Origin: Oscillatoriophycideae cyanobacterium NC_groundwater_1537_Pr4_S-0.65um_50_18
GTDB lineage: Bacteria; Cyanobacteriota; Cyanobacteriia; Elainellales; Elainellaceae
Length of the DNA stretch: 64,000 nucleotides
NCBI GenBank assembly: GCA_016208305.1
Contig: JACQYI010000056.1
Span: 150,313 to 214,312 of the forward strand
Direction: 5' to 3'
The translations under genes and the position numbers were made by a program. Below the pieces are notes generated by a model, which had not been told where the DNA came from, did no database searches, and saw nothing but the letters and a program-made list of their open reading frames with translations. Shown one piece after another: positions 18,866-27,654 of this stretch (position 1 is its first letter; every line of letters begins with the position of its first letter).

Positions 18866-19375
18866 ATGAAAGTCATCGAGACAGAACGGTTAGTCCTGCG
18901 AAGGCTATCAGTTGAAGACAGTCCGTTTATTCTTGAGCTATTGAATGACCCATCGTGGCTACGGTTCATCGGTGATAAGGGAGTAAGAACCCTCAAGGAT
19001 GCTCATGCTTATATCGTCAATGGGCCACTTGATATGTATGCACGCCTCGGCTTCGGGTTATACCTTGTTGAATTAAAAAGCAGTCAAATCCCAATTGGGC
19101 TTTGTGGTTTACTCAAGCGAGATAGCTTAGAAAATGTAGACATTGGATTTGCCCTTCTGCCAGAGTTTAGGGGGCAAGGCTATGCCTATGAAGCCGCGTC
19201 TGCCGTGATGGAGTACGGGAGAACCGTATTGGGGCTAGAGCAGATCGTGGCAATAGCATCGACGGACAACAAAAGTTCTGCAAAGCTGCTGACAAAGATA
19301 GGGTTTAAGTTTAAGCAAGTGGTCAGGCTGGTGGAGGATGGGGAGCCGATCAGGTTGTTTACGTCTGACACCTGA
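18866..19375 (+). CDS. GNAT-family N-acetyltransferase (RimJ/RimL-like)
   Basis: The 169-residue protein begins ETERLVLRRLSVED, the standard opening of RimJ/RimL-type GNAT enzymes, and has the acetyl-CoA loop in LPEFRGQGYAYEA and the later strand IVAIASTDNKSSAKLLTKIGF. The acceptor, either a ribosomal protein N-terminus or a small amine, cannot be told. It starts 49 bases after the AraC gene. HIP1-type palindromes are absent in this gene while common in neighbours, which hints at more recent acquisition but is weak evidence over 500 bases. Confidence 0.88.
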   Translation: MKVIETERLVLRRLSVEDSPFILELLNDPSWLRFIGDKGVRTLKDAHAYIVNGPLDMYARLGFGLYLVELKSSQIPIGLCGLLKRDSLENVDIGFALLPEFRGQGYAYEAASAVMEYGRTVLGLEQIVAIASTDNKSSAKLLTKIGFKFKQVVRLVEDGEPIRLFTSDT

Positions 19376-19609
19376 CAGCTACGCTCTACCAGAACGCGGT
19401 CAGTGGATGGGGGGTCAGTAGCAAAAATTATCTGCGTCCGCTGAGCGCGATCGTCATCAGGAAACCCATACTATGCATTAATGTCCACTTTGACCCATTT
19501 CTCACGGCTCTCAATAACCAACCATGATCAACCGGGCATGATTAACTATGATGGTAAAGAGAAGATTTAATTTTCAGCGTCCATTTAATTAATATCGAGT
19601 TGCGGAGTC

Positions 19610-20170
19610 ATGACTGCTCAAATTCTGGTTGAGAAAAAAAAGTTAGCTAAGCCTCCTTTGGAGATGCACTATTTGGGCGATCGCGTTTTGCGTCAGCCTG
19701 CCAAGCGAATCACCAAAATAGATGATGAAATTCGTCTGTTGGCCAAGCAGATGCTGCAAACCATGTACAGCGAAGACGGCATCGGCTTGGCTGCGCCCCA
19801 AGTTGGAGTAAATAAGCAGATCCTAGTTGTGGACTGTGAACCCGATGACCCAACCCATCTGCCCCTGATTCTGATCAATCCTGTGATTACGCGATCGAGC
19901 CAGCAGACTTGTGTGGCGCAAGAAGGATGCCTCAGCATTCCCAAAGTATATTTAGATGTGGCGCGTCCTGAAGAAATTGACGTGTCCTATAAAGATGAGC
20001 ATGGCAGACCTCAAAAGCTGACGGCAAAAGATCTGTTGGCACGCGTCATCCAGCATGAAATGGATCATCTCAACGGGGTCATGTTTGTCGATCGCGTAGA
20101 TAACAGCCTGGCGCGTAACCAAGAGCTATCGAAGCATGGTTTTGCCGTAGATGCCGTCAAGCCTGTTTAG
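19610..20170 (+). CDS. def: Peptide deformylase
   Basis: It removes the N-formyl group from nascent proteins. All three metal-site motifs are present: GIGLAAPQVG (57-66), EGCLS (105-109, ligand Cys107) and HEMDH (149-153, two His ligands and catalytic Glu). The length, 186 residues, is normal. It stands alone, with no fmt next to it. Confidence 0.97.
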   Translation: MTAQILVEKKKLAKPPLEMHYLGDRVLRQPAKRITKIDDEIRLLAKQMLQTMYSEDGIGLAAPQVGVNKQILVVDCEPDDPTHLPLILINPVITRSSQQTCVAQEGCLSIPKVYLDVARPEEIDVSYKDEHGRPQKLTAKDLLARVIQHEMDHLNGVMFVDRVDNSLARNQELSKHGFAVDAVKPV

Positions 20171-20272
20171 GTTTTTCTACCTTTGGGCAAGAGGCACGCG
20201 CTTAAAACTGAATTGTTTATGGCTTTCACTTGTAGACTTCATTCAGTCTGGCAATTAGCCCAGTCTGGCATT

Positions 20273-20304
20273 ATTTAATGTAAGTCTAGATTTAATGTAA
20301 GTCT
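20273..20304 (+). repeat. 15-bp direct repeat after def
   Basis: ATTTAATGTAAGTCT occurs at 20273-20287 and 20290-20304, a period of 17. It lies just upstream of the next small gene, in its likely promoter or leader. Confidence 0.55.
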
Positions 20305-20340
20305 GGCAACCCATCTAGTAGGTAAAAGGTAGGATTACGA

Positions 20341-20535
20341 GTGACTCCCAAAAGTGGCGTGCTGTTGGCTGGTTCTTGTGTGGCAGCGATCGCGGCAGTA
20401 GGTTCTATCTTTGAGCTGTCTTCTGGAACCCCCCAATGGGGAACCTTGGTGACAGGTGTTATATTGGCGCTGACTGTGCCGTTAACTGGAATCTTTTTCT
20501 ATGCGGCGGTTCAAGACGCGAGAGCCAATCAGTAA
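20341..20535 (+). CDS. Small two-helix membrane protein
   Basis: A 64-residue protein starting at GTG (20341), preceded by AGGTAGGA as a plausible ribosome-binding site. Two hydrophobic stretches, about 7-23 and 36-56, are separated by a short polar loop (ELSSGTPQW), followed by a hydrophilic tail QDARANQ. No family name is recognised, though the pattern resembles small conserved cyanobacterial membrane proteins. It lies 33 bases before the FHA-PrsW gene on the same strand and may be co-transcribed with it. Confidence 0.65.
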   Translation: MTPKSGVLLAGSCVAAIAAVGSIFELSSGTPQWGTLVTGVILALTVPLTGIFFYAAVQDARANQ

Positions 20536-20568
20536 TTTCCTCTCTGTGCTTCTACGGCATCCTTTCTG

Positions 20569-21966
20569 ATGACCGGATCTCCCTTTAAAGCAGCATTTCT
20601 TCAGCAAATTTCTCTTAACGGGGCAGGAGTCTCAGCTTCCTATCCGCTGAATTCCGAAACGGCAGTCGTTATTGGGCGCGACCCACGCTGCCAAATTGTT
20701 CTGGATTCTCAAATTCACGGGGGCGTGTCGCGGCAACATGCCAAAATCTGCCTGTCTGCAGATGCTCATTGGCAAATTTGCGATTTAACCAGTGCCAACG
20801 GCACATTTGTGAACGGTCAGCGCTTGCAGGGCTGTCGCCTACTTCAGCAGGGCGATCGGATTACGCTGGCACAAGATGCCCAATTCGTATTTCAGCTTGA
20901 GGCAGCACTTGTGTCTCCGCCAGCTCTGTGGCTCGATATTGATTTAGACAGCGAATCGGATAGCGAACCGATCTATGGCTCATTTTCTGATACCCAGAGG
21001 TATGAAAAGCATAAGCCTGATCTCTACAAGCTGCCTTCATCTGACCCCTCCGAAGCCGTAACGTTCAGTCAGCTTTTCCCGATTGTTTCTACGGGACGCG
21101 ACCTAACCCAAAAAGCCTATCTCATTCCAGGAATCCTCACCGTTGCCTTTGTGGTGATGATGTTTATCTCGGTGGGCGATCCCCTAATTTTTAATCTGCT
21201 GCTAGCTATCTACATCGCAGGTGGAGCCTATTACTTTATCTATCTCCTGTGCGGCAAACACAAGCCTTGGTGGCTGTTGGTGGGTACGGCTCTGACGACA
21301 GTATTTCTGTTGACTAGCCCCATGCTCGATCTGTTTGTCTTTATCTTCCGCGAAGTGCTACCCGGCGGCATTGCAACAGACAGCGCCTCTGAGAATTTTT
21401 TGATCTTGCTGATGCGGATGTTTCTGGGCGCTGGCTTAATGGAGGAGCTGCTGAAGGCTCTGCCTGTGTTTATGGTCTATTTTTGGGGCACAATGCTGCG
21501 ATCGCCCCGACGAGAGCGCATCGGCGTTTGGGAGCCGCTAGATGGCATATTGCTGGGTACAGCTTCTGCGGTCGGGTTTACGCTTCTGGAAACCCTGGGA
21601 CAATATGTGCCTGAAATTGTGAATTCTGTCTCGCTACAGTCAGGTCAAGGGGCAGCGCTGGGTGTGCAGCTTTTGATTCCCCGCGTTCTCGGCTCGATTT
21701 TTGGTCACATGGCCTACAGCGGCTATTTCGGCTACTTCATTGGTCTGAGCGTGCTAAAACCGCGCAGGCGCTGGCAGATTTTGGCAGTAGGATACCTCAC
21801 GGCAGCAGCACTGCACGCCCTCTGGAATGCCACCGGGCTAATTAATTTCTTTGTGCTTGCCGTAATTGGAATTACGTCCTACGCTTTTCTAGCCGCTGCC
21901 ATCTTGAAAGCTAGAGCGCTCTCTCCCACCCGTTCAGAAAACTTTGCCACTCGGTTTTCTAAGTAG
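20569..21966 (+). CDS. FHA domain fused to PrsW-type intramembrane protease
   Basis: Residues about 14-110 are an FHA phosphothreonine-binding domain: IGRDPRC (35-41), SRQHAKI (54-60) and NGTFVNG (77-83). After a linker, a multi-helix membrane region from about 185 onward carries PrsW/CPBP-like motifs: MEELLKA (291-297, paired Glu), FTLLETL (Glu341), GHMAYSG (His380) and LHALWN (415-420, His416). PrsW in Bacillus performs site-1 cleavage of the anti-sigma factor RsiW. Here an FHA domain at the cytoplasmic N-terminus would let a phosphorylated partner recruit or gate the protease. The substrate is unknown. Part of a cluster with other FHA and phosphatase genes. Confidence 0.88.
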   Translation: MTGSPFKAAFLQQISLNGAGVSASYPLNSETAVVIGRDPRCQIVLDSQIHGGVSRQHAKICLSADAHWQICDLTSANGTFVNGQRLQGCRLLQQGDRITLAQDAQFVFQLEAALVSPPALWLDIDLDSESDSEPIYGSFSDTQRYEKHKPDLYKLPSSDPSEAVTFSQLFPIVSTGRDLTQKAYLIPGILTVAFVVMMFISVGDPLIFNLLLAIYIAGGAYYFIYLLCGKHKPWWLLVGTALTTVFLLTSPMLDLFVFIFREVLPGGIATDSASENFLILLMRMFLGAGLMEELLKALPVFMVYFWGTMLRSPRRERIGVWEPLDGILLGTASAVGFTLLETLGQYVPEIVNSVSLQSGQGAALGVQLLIPRVLGSIFGHMAYSGYFGYFIGLSVLKPRRRWQILAVGYLTAAALHALWNATGLINFFVLAVIGITSYAFLAAAILKARALSPTRSENFATRFSK

Positions 21967-22048
21967 GATTGCAGGTTAATTGGCATAGCTCTCGTTGCTG
22001 GAGTAGCTTGTTGAGGGTTATCTCAATGCCTCTAATTTTGCAGTGCCT

Positions 22049-22663
22049 CTAGTTTTGATCGGTCGCAGTTTGATCGATCGCGTAACGGGCGATCGCCAGA
22101 CTCAAGCGAGCTTGCTCAATGCTAGATAAATCTTTCCACTCGGCACAGCGTACTGATCGCAGCACAACTTCTAAAGCCTCGGTTTCAGAGCCACGCATGG
22201 CATAGGCAAAGGGACGCGCCAAGACCTGCAAATCTTCTTCACCCCAGCTAGGCAAACAGTCTTGAACCGCATGAACGAGCTGATCGGCCAGCGATAGATT
22301 AGAGGTGATGACCTGCTGAGCGCGTTGGACAATGTTGCTCAGCACCTGATGCGGCACCTGGGTGGTAAAACGCTGAAGAAATTCTGTGTTCAAAATTTGG
22401 CTAGCCGTATCGGCAACAGGTGCGATCGCCCAAAGCTGATCGAATTGAGTCGCAAGGCGTTGAGCCGGGGCAGCAAAATCTTCTTCAGTCCAGCCAGCCC
22501 TAAAAACTTCCTGCTCCAAAGCCGCAAAGTACGCCTCTGCTTCTGGCTCAGCCGGGTTACAGGGATAACAAGAGTTAGAGCTTTGCAAAATCATGTGCAG
22601 TAGCTCTAGTTCGGCTTGAGACTGAAAAGCGGAAATCAGCGGACGGATGGGTTCATTGGGCAT
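22049..22663 (-). CDS. Unknown alpha-helical protein
   Basis: The 204-residue protein is predicted helical, acidic and soluble, with no signal peptide or membrane segment. A short cysteine pair CYPC lies near residues 32-35. No family is recognised. It sits convergent to the FHA-PrsW gene and upstream, on the same strand, of nothing: the CHAT-FHA gene also reads leftwards and ends 416 bases before this gene starts. Position inside the FHA block makes a related role possible but unproven. Confidence 0.65.
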   Translation of the reverse strand: MPNEPIRPLISAFQSQAELELLHMILQSSNSCYPCNPAEPEAEAYFAALEQEVFRAGWTEEDFAAPAQRLATQFDQLWAIAPVADTASQILNTEFLQRFTTQVPHQVLSNIVQRAQQVITSNLSLADQLVHAVQDCLPSWGEEDLQVLARPFAYAMRGSETEALEVVLRSVRCAEWKDLSSIEQARLSLAIARYAIDQTATDQN

Positions 22664-23079
22664 GACGGACTCCTCTAGCTTTTGTAAATAGACCCTGCTG
22701 GGATGCTTACTGGAAATTACTACACATATTCTCTACGCCGTTCCGCAATCGATCGGAGCTTTATCAGGCTTTTGTAGATTTTTTATGCATAGATTTCCCA
22801 AGCAAAGCTTTTTATGCATAGATTAGGCATTCTACCGCCAATCTTCTAGGTTTCTACAGCTAATCTTCTGAGGCAGGGTTTCAAGGAAAGCGTTGATAAA
22901 GAAGATGCAGCCTCAATAGAGCGAAAGTTAGGAGAGCAAAAGTTAGAGTTTGTTGACATACCAAGTAGGTCAACAGCCCTCAAAAAGCTGGCGTTCAAAA
23001 AATCTTTGGTTTGATTAAACTGAGATTTGATTAAACCCATAACCCTCATCAGCGCCTAGCTCTCAATCCTCATCAGCGC
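22664..23079. other. Repeat-rich gap between unknown and CHAT-FHA genes
   Basis: No gene is supported. The gap has a direct repeat of TTTTTATGCATAGATT (near 22778 and 22809), a repeated TTTGATTAAAC (near 23010-23036), and the first copy of a 24-bp tandem repeat that runs into the CHAT-FHA gene's end. Confidence 0.5.
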
Positions 23080-23091
23080 CTAGCTCTCAAT
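23044..23091. repeat. 24-bp tandem duplication across the CHAT-FHA stop codon
   Basis: Two identical 24-base units, 23044-23067 and 23068-23091, contain CATCAGCGCCTAGCTCTC. The second copy supplies the last three codons and the TAG stop (23080-23082) of the minus-strand CHAT-FHA gene; the first copy lies just beyond it. Confidence 0.85.
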
Positions 23092-24723
23092 GATGAACTC
23101 CAAGGCTTGGCTCCGAGGATTGCCAAACTTAAGCTGGGTCTTAGAGGGCAAGGGCACCTCTTGGTGATGCACTTTGTGCCAGCCTTCTGTACCCAAAACC
23201 CAAGTGCCCCAGCGCGATCGATCGCGTAATAGATAAGTTGGCTCTACATCTTCCTTCCAAGAAGAGTCGCGATAGAAAATCTCGGCATGTTCACGAGATA
23301 CCTCTGGCTGCTGCAACACCACATCATTGCCTTCACCGCGTCCCACCCGCATAATGCCCCCCCGCACCGACCACAGTTGATTGGGCGAAGCCACCGATCG
23401 CAAATAAGCCATTGGCGTTTGCCGCCCCAACCAGCTGGGCGAAGCATCTGGAATTTCTGTCACGCCCTCCGTAAAGGGGCGTATCAGTTCACCATTAAAT
23501 TCGGGATGCATGTATAGGACAGGCAATGTCCAAGCGGGCTGATTGAACTTGTAAAGGGTTAGGAGCTGCTGACGGGCAATCGCCACGGCTTCATCAATGG
23601 GCGATCGTTCTGCCAAAGCGCGGGCAAAGACCTGGATGAAGGTTAAAGCTTCCTGATCGGCTACAGAATCGCGCATGCCCAGAACTGCAGGAACCCCATG
23701 ATGGATTAAGACCTCGGCCAGACTGCTACGAGGGATAGTTTGCTGTCCCTGCTGGTCAGGCTGCGCGCCCCAGCAGGCATTAAAAACGGCCAACCTTACC
23801 TGACAGCGCACCAAAACCTGCGCCAGCTCTGTGCCGCTAATAGAGGCTTCAGGATGCAGCAGCAGCATTCCCCCATCAGGAGCCGGAGTGCCATGTCCTG
23901 CATAAAAAAGCACGTTGTAATTACCCGATTCCAGGCAATCAATGAGCTCTGCTGGGCTGGGCTGTACCAGCGTCTTCACCTGGCAGAGCGCAGGAGTCGT
24001 CATGCGATTATTTCGCAGATCGGTCGTAGCCGCGGTTTCTAAGACTTTAGCAAGCGAGGCAGCCTCTTGCTCTAGGTCAAGCTGAGCACGGTTTGCCGAA
24101 TCGGCACCCTCAGGAGCTGCATCGACGCCCAAAACAAGCAGAATTCTGAGAAATTGCTCCGATCGCAGAACTGGAAGCGGATCGACATCACTGGTGGTGC
24201 GGCTAAACAAAATTTGCTGGCTCAGAGAAGCCGCCTGCTTGCCCGCCTGAGGCTGCATGATTTCCCAAGGCAGGGGAATTAAGTCGGGGTCGCGAATTTC
24301 TAGCCGCAACCGCAAGGGGCGCATCTGTCCCATTGCGATCCCCTGGCTTTGGTTAAAGCTGCTCTGAATAGAGCCGTCAAACAACCATTGCCAAAGGCTG
24401 ACCCCCAAGTTTTGCATCAGCCGCCCTGTGTAGCTAGTCGGCTGGTTGAGCTGGGGTGAACCCGTTGTATCCGGCGGGTTAAGGTCTAAGAGCAATGGGG
24501 GGGGTGCCATGCCCACATGCGGCACCATAGGCAAGCCTCGCAGAGAGAAAATGCTCTGCCAATGCTGCCATAACTCAGACAGGGGCTGAGTCCACATGCG
24601 ATCGTGGTGGACATAGCCTCCAGGGTAGGGAGCCTGAAACACCCAAATTGCATAGTGTTGCGGCTCGGCAGCCGTTAAACGGGCGATCGCTAAACTGAGG
24701 CAAGGGTTATCAGACGCAGTCAT
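23080..24723 (-). CDS. CHAT (caspase-like) protease domain with C-terminal FHA domain
   Basis: Residues about 190-410 form a CHAT domain, a bacterial caspase/separase relative: the catalytic His277 lies in FYAGHGTP and Cys317 in VFNACWGA, with the preceding strands (FLRILLVLG, then YNVLFYAGHG) as expected. The first about 185 residues are an unassigned domain containing the PLPWEIM motif often seen before CHAT domains. Residues about 450-545 are an FHA domain with MRVGRGEGNDVVL and SREHAEI. The protein lacks a signal peptide and is cytoplasmic. FHA would tie protease activity or targeting to Thr-phosphorylated partners. Its upstream same-strand neighbour is a PP2C phosphatase. Confidence 0.9.
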   Translation of the reverse strand: MTASDNPCLSLAIARLTAAEPQHYAIWVFQAPYPGGYVHHDRMWTQPLSELWQHWQSIFSLRGLPMVPHVGMAPPPLLLDLNPPDTTGSPQLNQPTSYTGRLMQNLGVSLWQWLFDGSIQSSFNQSQGIAMGQMRPLRLRLEIRDPDLIPLPWEIMQPQAGKQAASLSQQILFSRTTSDVDPLPVLRSEQFLRILLVLGVDAAPEGADSANRAQLDLEQEAASLAKVLETAATTDLRNNRMTTPALCQVKTLVQPSPAELIDCLESGNYNVLFYAGHGTPAPDGGMLLLHPEASISGTELAQVLVRCQVRLAVFNACWGAQPDQQGQQTIPRSSLAEVLIHHGVPAVLGMRDSVADQEALTFIQVFARALAERSPIDEAVAIARQQLLTLYKFNQPAWTLPVLYMHPEFNGELIRPFTEGVTEIPDASPSWLGRQTPMAYLRSVASPNQLWSVRGGIMRVGRGEGNDVVLQQPEVSREHAEIFYRDSSWKEDVEPTYLLRDRSRWGTWVLGTEGWHKVHHQEVPLPSKTQLKFGNPRSQALEFIIES

Positions 24724-25035
24724 GTAAACCAGTAGACTTCAAGACCAAAACACACCAATTCCAGCTTCGCCCTACAGCTTAACCCGTGAGATTAATCTGT
24801 AAGGTTTAACCTACCCTACAAGTCTATCTGGTCTGAAGAGACAGATAAATGTCAACTTGTTCCTTTTTAGACTTCTTTTGACAAAGAAAGTGTGGGGATC
24901 ATTCAATAATATTGGGGATCGCCAAATGTAGGGCAAACTAACCGAGTTTTGATACATTTGCTCACCTCAAAAGAAATTTAGCTGATCATTAAAAAAATCA
25001 AGATTTGAAACCCGTTAGGGTGTTTTACCGATCGC
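24724..25035. other. Gap between PP2C and CHAT-FHA genes
   Basis: No gene is supported. A small hairpin is present at 24825-24847 (TATCT-GTCT pairing with AGAC-AGATA, one bulge). The length suggests the CHAT-FHA gene has its own promoter despite being co-oriented with the PP2C gene. Confidence 0.4.
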
Positions 25036-27480
25036 TCAAGGATTTTGTGGGTTGAATGTTACTGAATTCGTGCAAATGCCCTTTTGTTCCGGAGAACTTT
25101 GACTGAGACCAACCCAAGGCAAAATCTCTGCCTCGCGAATCCAGCCCGTTTGCCCAGGCTGAAGAAAGGCCGCAGGCGAACTTTCTGCCGGAGAAGGCAG
25201 CAGGTTTTCGGCGGAGGGTTCAACCCGGGGCAGTGCTTCAGGAGAAGCTGCCTCAGCTGAAGGCAATTCTGAAGGAGAAACTGAGGGCACCTCTGAAGGT
25301 GTCTCCGGACTTGCACCCTCAGGGGTCGAACAAACTCGGAGTTGCACCCATCGATCTTGCGGTGTTGTTTCTCCGGTACTCAAGACTTCGAGGGTACTGC
25401 CCACTGGAATGGTTCCTAGCAATCGAGGGGCAGCCAGGTCAGATGAAGAAGACAGCGTTTGAGGATCGGAGAGGAGTGTTGGCGGTTTGCCCGCAGAGCT
25501 AAATCGCTGCAATTGAATGCGCAGTCCTACCGTCAAGGTAGGCAACGTGGTAATGGGGCTAGGCGCTACCATGGGTGAAGGCGAAGCTGTTGGACCCGCA
25601 ATTGGCGACCTTGCCCGTTGTTTCCAAGTGGGCAGTAGCGCTGCAATTAACCCTAGACCTAAGCTAGCTAGAATCACAATACCTAACAGTAAAGGTAATG
25701 GATTAATCCCAGAAGATTTCTGCCGCAAAAGCTGAGTGCCGATCGCTGAGGAGGCCTCTGGTTCAGATGGAGGGGTTGCTAAAGAGGGAGCTACGATTGC
25801 CGTTGCAGCGGAGTCTTGCACAGCCGCTGGGGGCAAAGCTGACAGCGTTGGCACTGGCGATGCATCAGCCACCTGGCAATAGAGTAAGCCTACGGTGGTG
25901 TTGTCATAGCCATTCAGTCGATTCGCGATCTCGACCAACCGTTGCGCCATGACCGCCAGATCACCCTTGCCCAACAGCAGCGGCAAAATTTCGGTATCCC
26001 AGCAAGAGTCCACACGTTCGTTGTCGCTCAAGCCATCAGAACAGAATAGGAAGATGCTGTCTTCATCCAAAATAAATCGTTGTACTGAGGGGTAGAGCAA
26101 GCTCGAAGCACCCATGCCCAGTGCCTGTACTAGCGACCCTGAACTAGGCTGCTGCAAAGCCTGCCGATAGGAACTGTAGCCTAGACGGACCTCCCGTGAG
26201 GCCACATCGTCATCTAGTGTTATCTGATGGCAGCCCCAGCGGGTGATCCAGTAAGCGCGGCTATCGCCAATATGGGTGACATAAAGTTCGTACTCGCGCA
26301 GCAGCCCCATAACCAACGTAGTGCCCATTCGCTGGCGATCGAATCTTTGTTCGCTATCGTTGCGCTGGCTAATCTGATCATTCGCTAGGCAGATCGCTTT
26401 TTCTAGCTCTACAGTCAGGGTCACAGCATCTAAGGCTTCTGGCTTTAAAACTTGCAGGCGCTGCTCGACAGCAGCGATCGCTAAATGAGAAGCGACATCT
26501 CCCCCTTGATGCCCCCCAATCCCATCGCAGACGATAACGGTAGGGGTGACCGAAAGGGCTTGAGATCCAGAGCCGTTTGAGAGAGTCCCGTTCTGCACCG
26601 TTCCACCCTGCACCGTTCCGCTAGGGGGAAAGCAGGCATCTTCATTGCGCTGCCGGGTTGGCCCTTGGTCGCTTAGGGTAGCAATTTGAATGTGGCGACT
26701 TTGAACCTGAGCCACTTGACTAATTGCCTGGTCAAGCTGCTGCACCAAAAGTTCTGCATTGTGAAGCTGCCCTTGAATCAGCTGCTGACTGATTTGCTGA
26801 AGGCGATCGGTGATCTCAGGTCTTGCCGTAGCTGACCACTGTAACCACAGCTCTCCCAAAGCCGACAAAGAAATTTCTTTTATATCCGATTCCAGTTCCA
26901 ATAAGCGTAAGATGCCTCCCTCGACCCGCAGCAAGTCTGGGTCTAAGAGGCTAGAGCCAACCTGTTCGCTACATAGCGGTTGCCACAAATTGGCCATCTG
27001 CCACAGCCAGTTGAGCTGACGCAGAGCGCTAGCTTCCGCCCAAACCGTCAACAGGGGCGGAAAAAGCTGGATTTGGGTATTGACTATCGATTCGGATGCA
27101 GCAGGGTCAGATGCCGTTTCAGGCAAAACCCAGAGCGGGGCATAGTCAAGCAGCAAGGTGACATCATCGCGCACAGGAGTCGAAAACCACTCATACACCT
27201 GTGGCACATGCAGCCGTAAAGGGGAAAGATGTAGGTAAGGTAAGTATTGTTCGGGAACCTCCGAAGCATTGGCTGATGGCAACCCCGGCTTTGTATCTAA
27301 AAAGACTCGATCGCCTTTACTGACATAGCGATCGCCCAGCAGTTCCCCCTTCTGCATAGACGCAACATTAGCGCCTAGCGCCCACAGATATTGCCGAACT
27401 AATGGAGTCCGGCATTTTTGACAAAATTTATTCTCTTCAGGATTGAGAGCCTGACAGGTGGGGTTAGAGCAATAAAGCAT
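25036..27480 (-). CDS. Zn-ribbon / degenerate kinase / PP2C phosphatase / transmembrane protein
   Basis: Numbered from the ATG at 27480 (814 residues). Cys4, Cys9, Cys20 and Cys23 make a zinc ribbon (MLYCSNPTC, FCQKC) as in cyanobacterial '4-Cys prefix' Ser/Thr kinases. Residues about 45-200 resemble a kinase fold that has lost its motifs: ELLGDRYVSKGDRVFLD in the glycine-loop position, a hinge-like VTLLLDYAPL, and SLLDPDLLRVEGGILRLLE where the catalytic loop would be. PP2C follows (about 265-540) with metal-binding Asp281 (RNED), Asp319 (DGIGG), Asp482 (SDG) and Asp526 (YDNTT). One transmembrane helix (594-619) leads to a Ser/Pro-rich outer segment ending in an SH3-like GWIREAEIL. Upstream TTG/ATG starts at 27501/27498 are possible. 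Confidence 0.88.
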   Translation of the reverse strand: MLYCSNPTCQALNPEENKFCQKCRTPLVRQYLWALGANVASMQKGELLGDRYVSKGDRVFLDTKPGLPSANASEVPEQYLPYLHLSPLRLHVPQVYEWFSTPVRDDVTLLLDYAPLWVLPETASDPAASESIVNTQIQLFPPLLTVWAEASALRQLNWLWQMANLWQPLCSEQVGSSLLDPDLLRVEGGILRLLELESDIKEISLSALGELWLQWSATARPEITDRLQQISQQLIQGQLHNAELLVQQLDQAISQVAQVQSRHIQIATLSDQGPTRQRNEDACFPPSGTVQGGTVQNGTLSNGSGSQALSVTPTVIVCDGIGGHQGGDVASHLAIAAVEQRLQVLKPEALDAVTLTVELEKAICLANDQISQRNDSEQRFDRQRMGTTLVMGLLREYELYVTHIGDSRAYWITRWGCHQITLDDDVASREVRLGYSSYRQALQQPSSGSLVQALGMGASSLLYPSVQRFILDEDSIFLFCSDGLSDNERVDSCWDTEILPLLLGKGDLAVMAQRLVEIANRLNGYDNTTVGLLYCQVADASPVPTLSALPPAAVQDSAATAIVAPSLATPPSEPEASSAIGTQLLRQKSSGINPLPLLLGIVILASLGLGLIAALLPTWKQRARSPIAGPTASPSPMVAPSPITTLPTLTVGLRIQLQRFSSAGKPPTLLSDPQTLSSSSDLAAPRLLGTIPVGSTLEVLSTGETTPQDRWVQLRVCSTPEGASPETPSEVPSVSPSELPSAEAASPEALPRVEPSAENLLPSPAESSPAAFLQPGQTGWIREAEILPWVGLSQSSPEQKGICTNSVTFNPQNP

Positions 27481-27654
27481 TGCTGCGGCGTTTTGCATCA
27501 AGCCAGAAATACAGCAGTCCTATCAGGATATCTTAGACCTCTGCAGGCAGATCAAGTCTCTCTCTAGGGTGGGTTTTACTAAATTCTGTAATCAACACAA
27601 GCAGTTTCGGGAGGGTACTGCCCTAAGACCGCTTCTAAATCGATTACTTAATCA

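Noticed and set aside
17606..19375. A mobile island carrying SDR, AraC and GNAT genes
   Set aside because: HIP1 sites are rarer only in the GNAT gene, and no integrase, attachment site, transposase or flanking direct repeats were found. The lower HIP1 density alone is weak.
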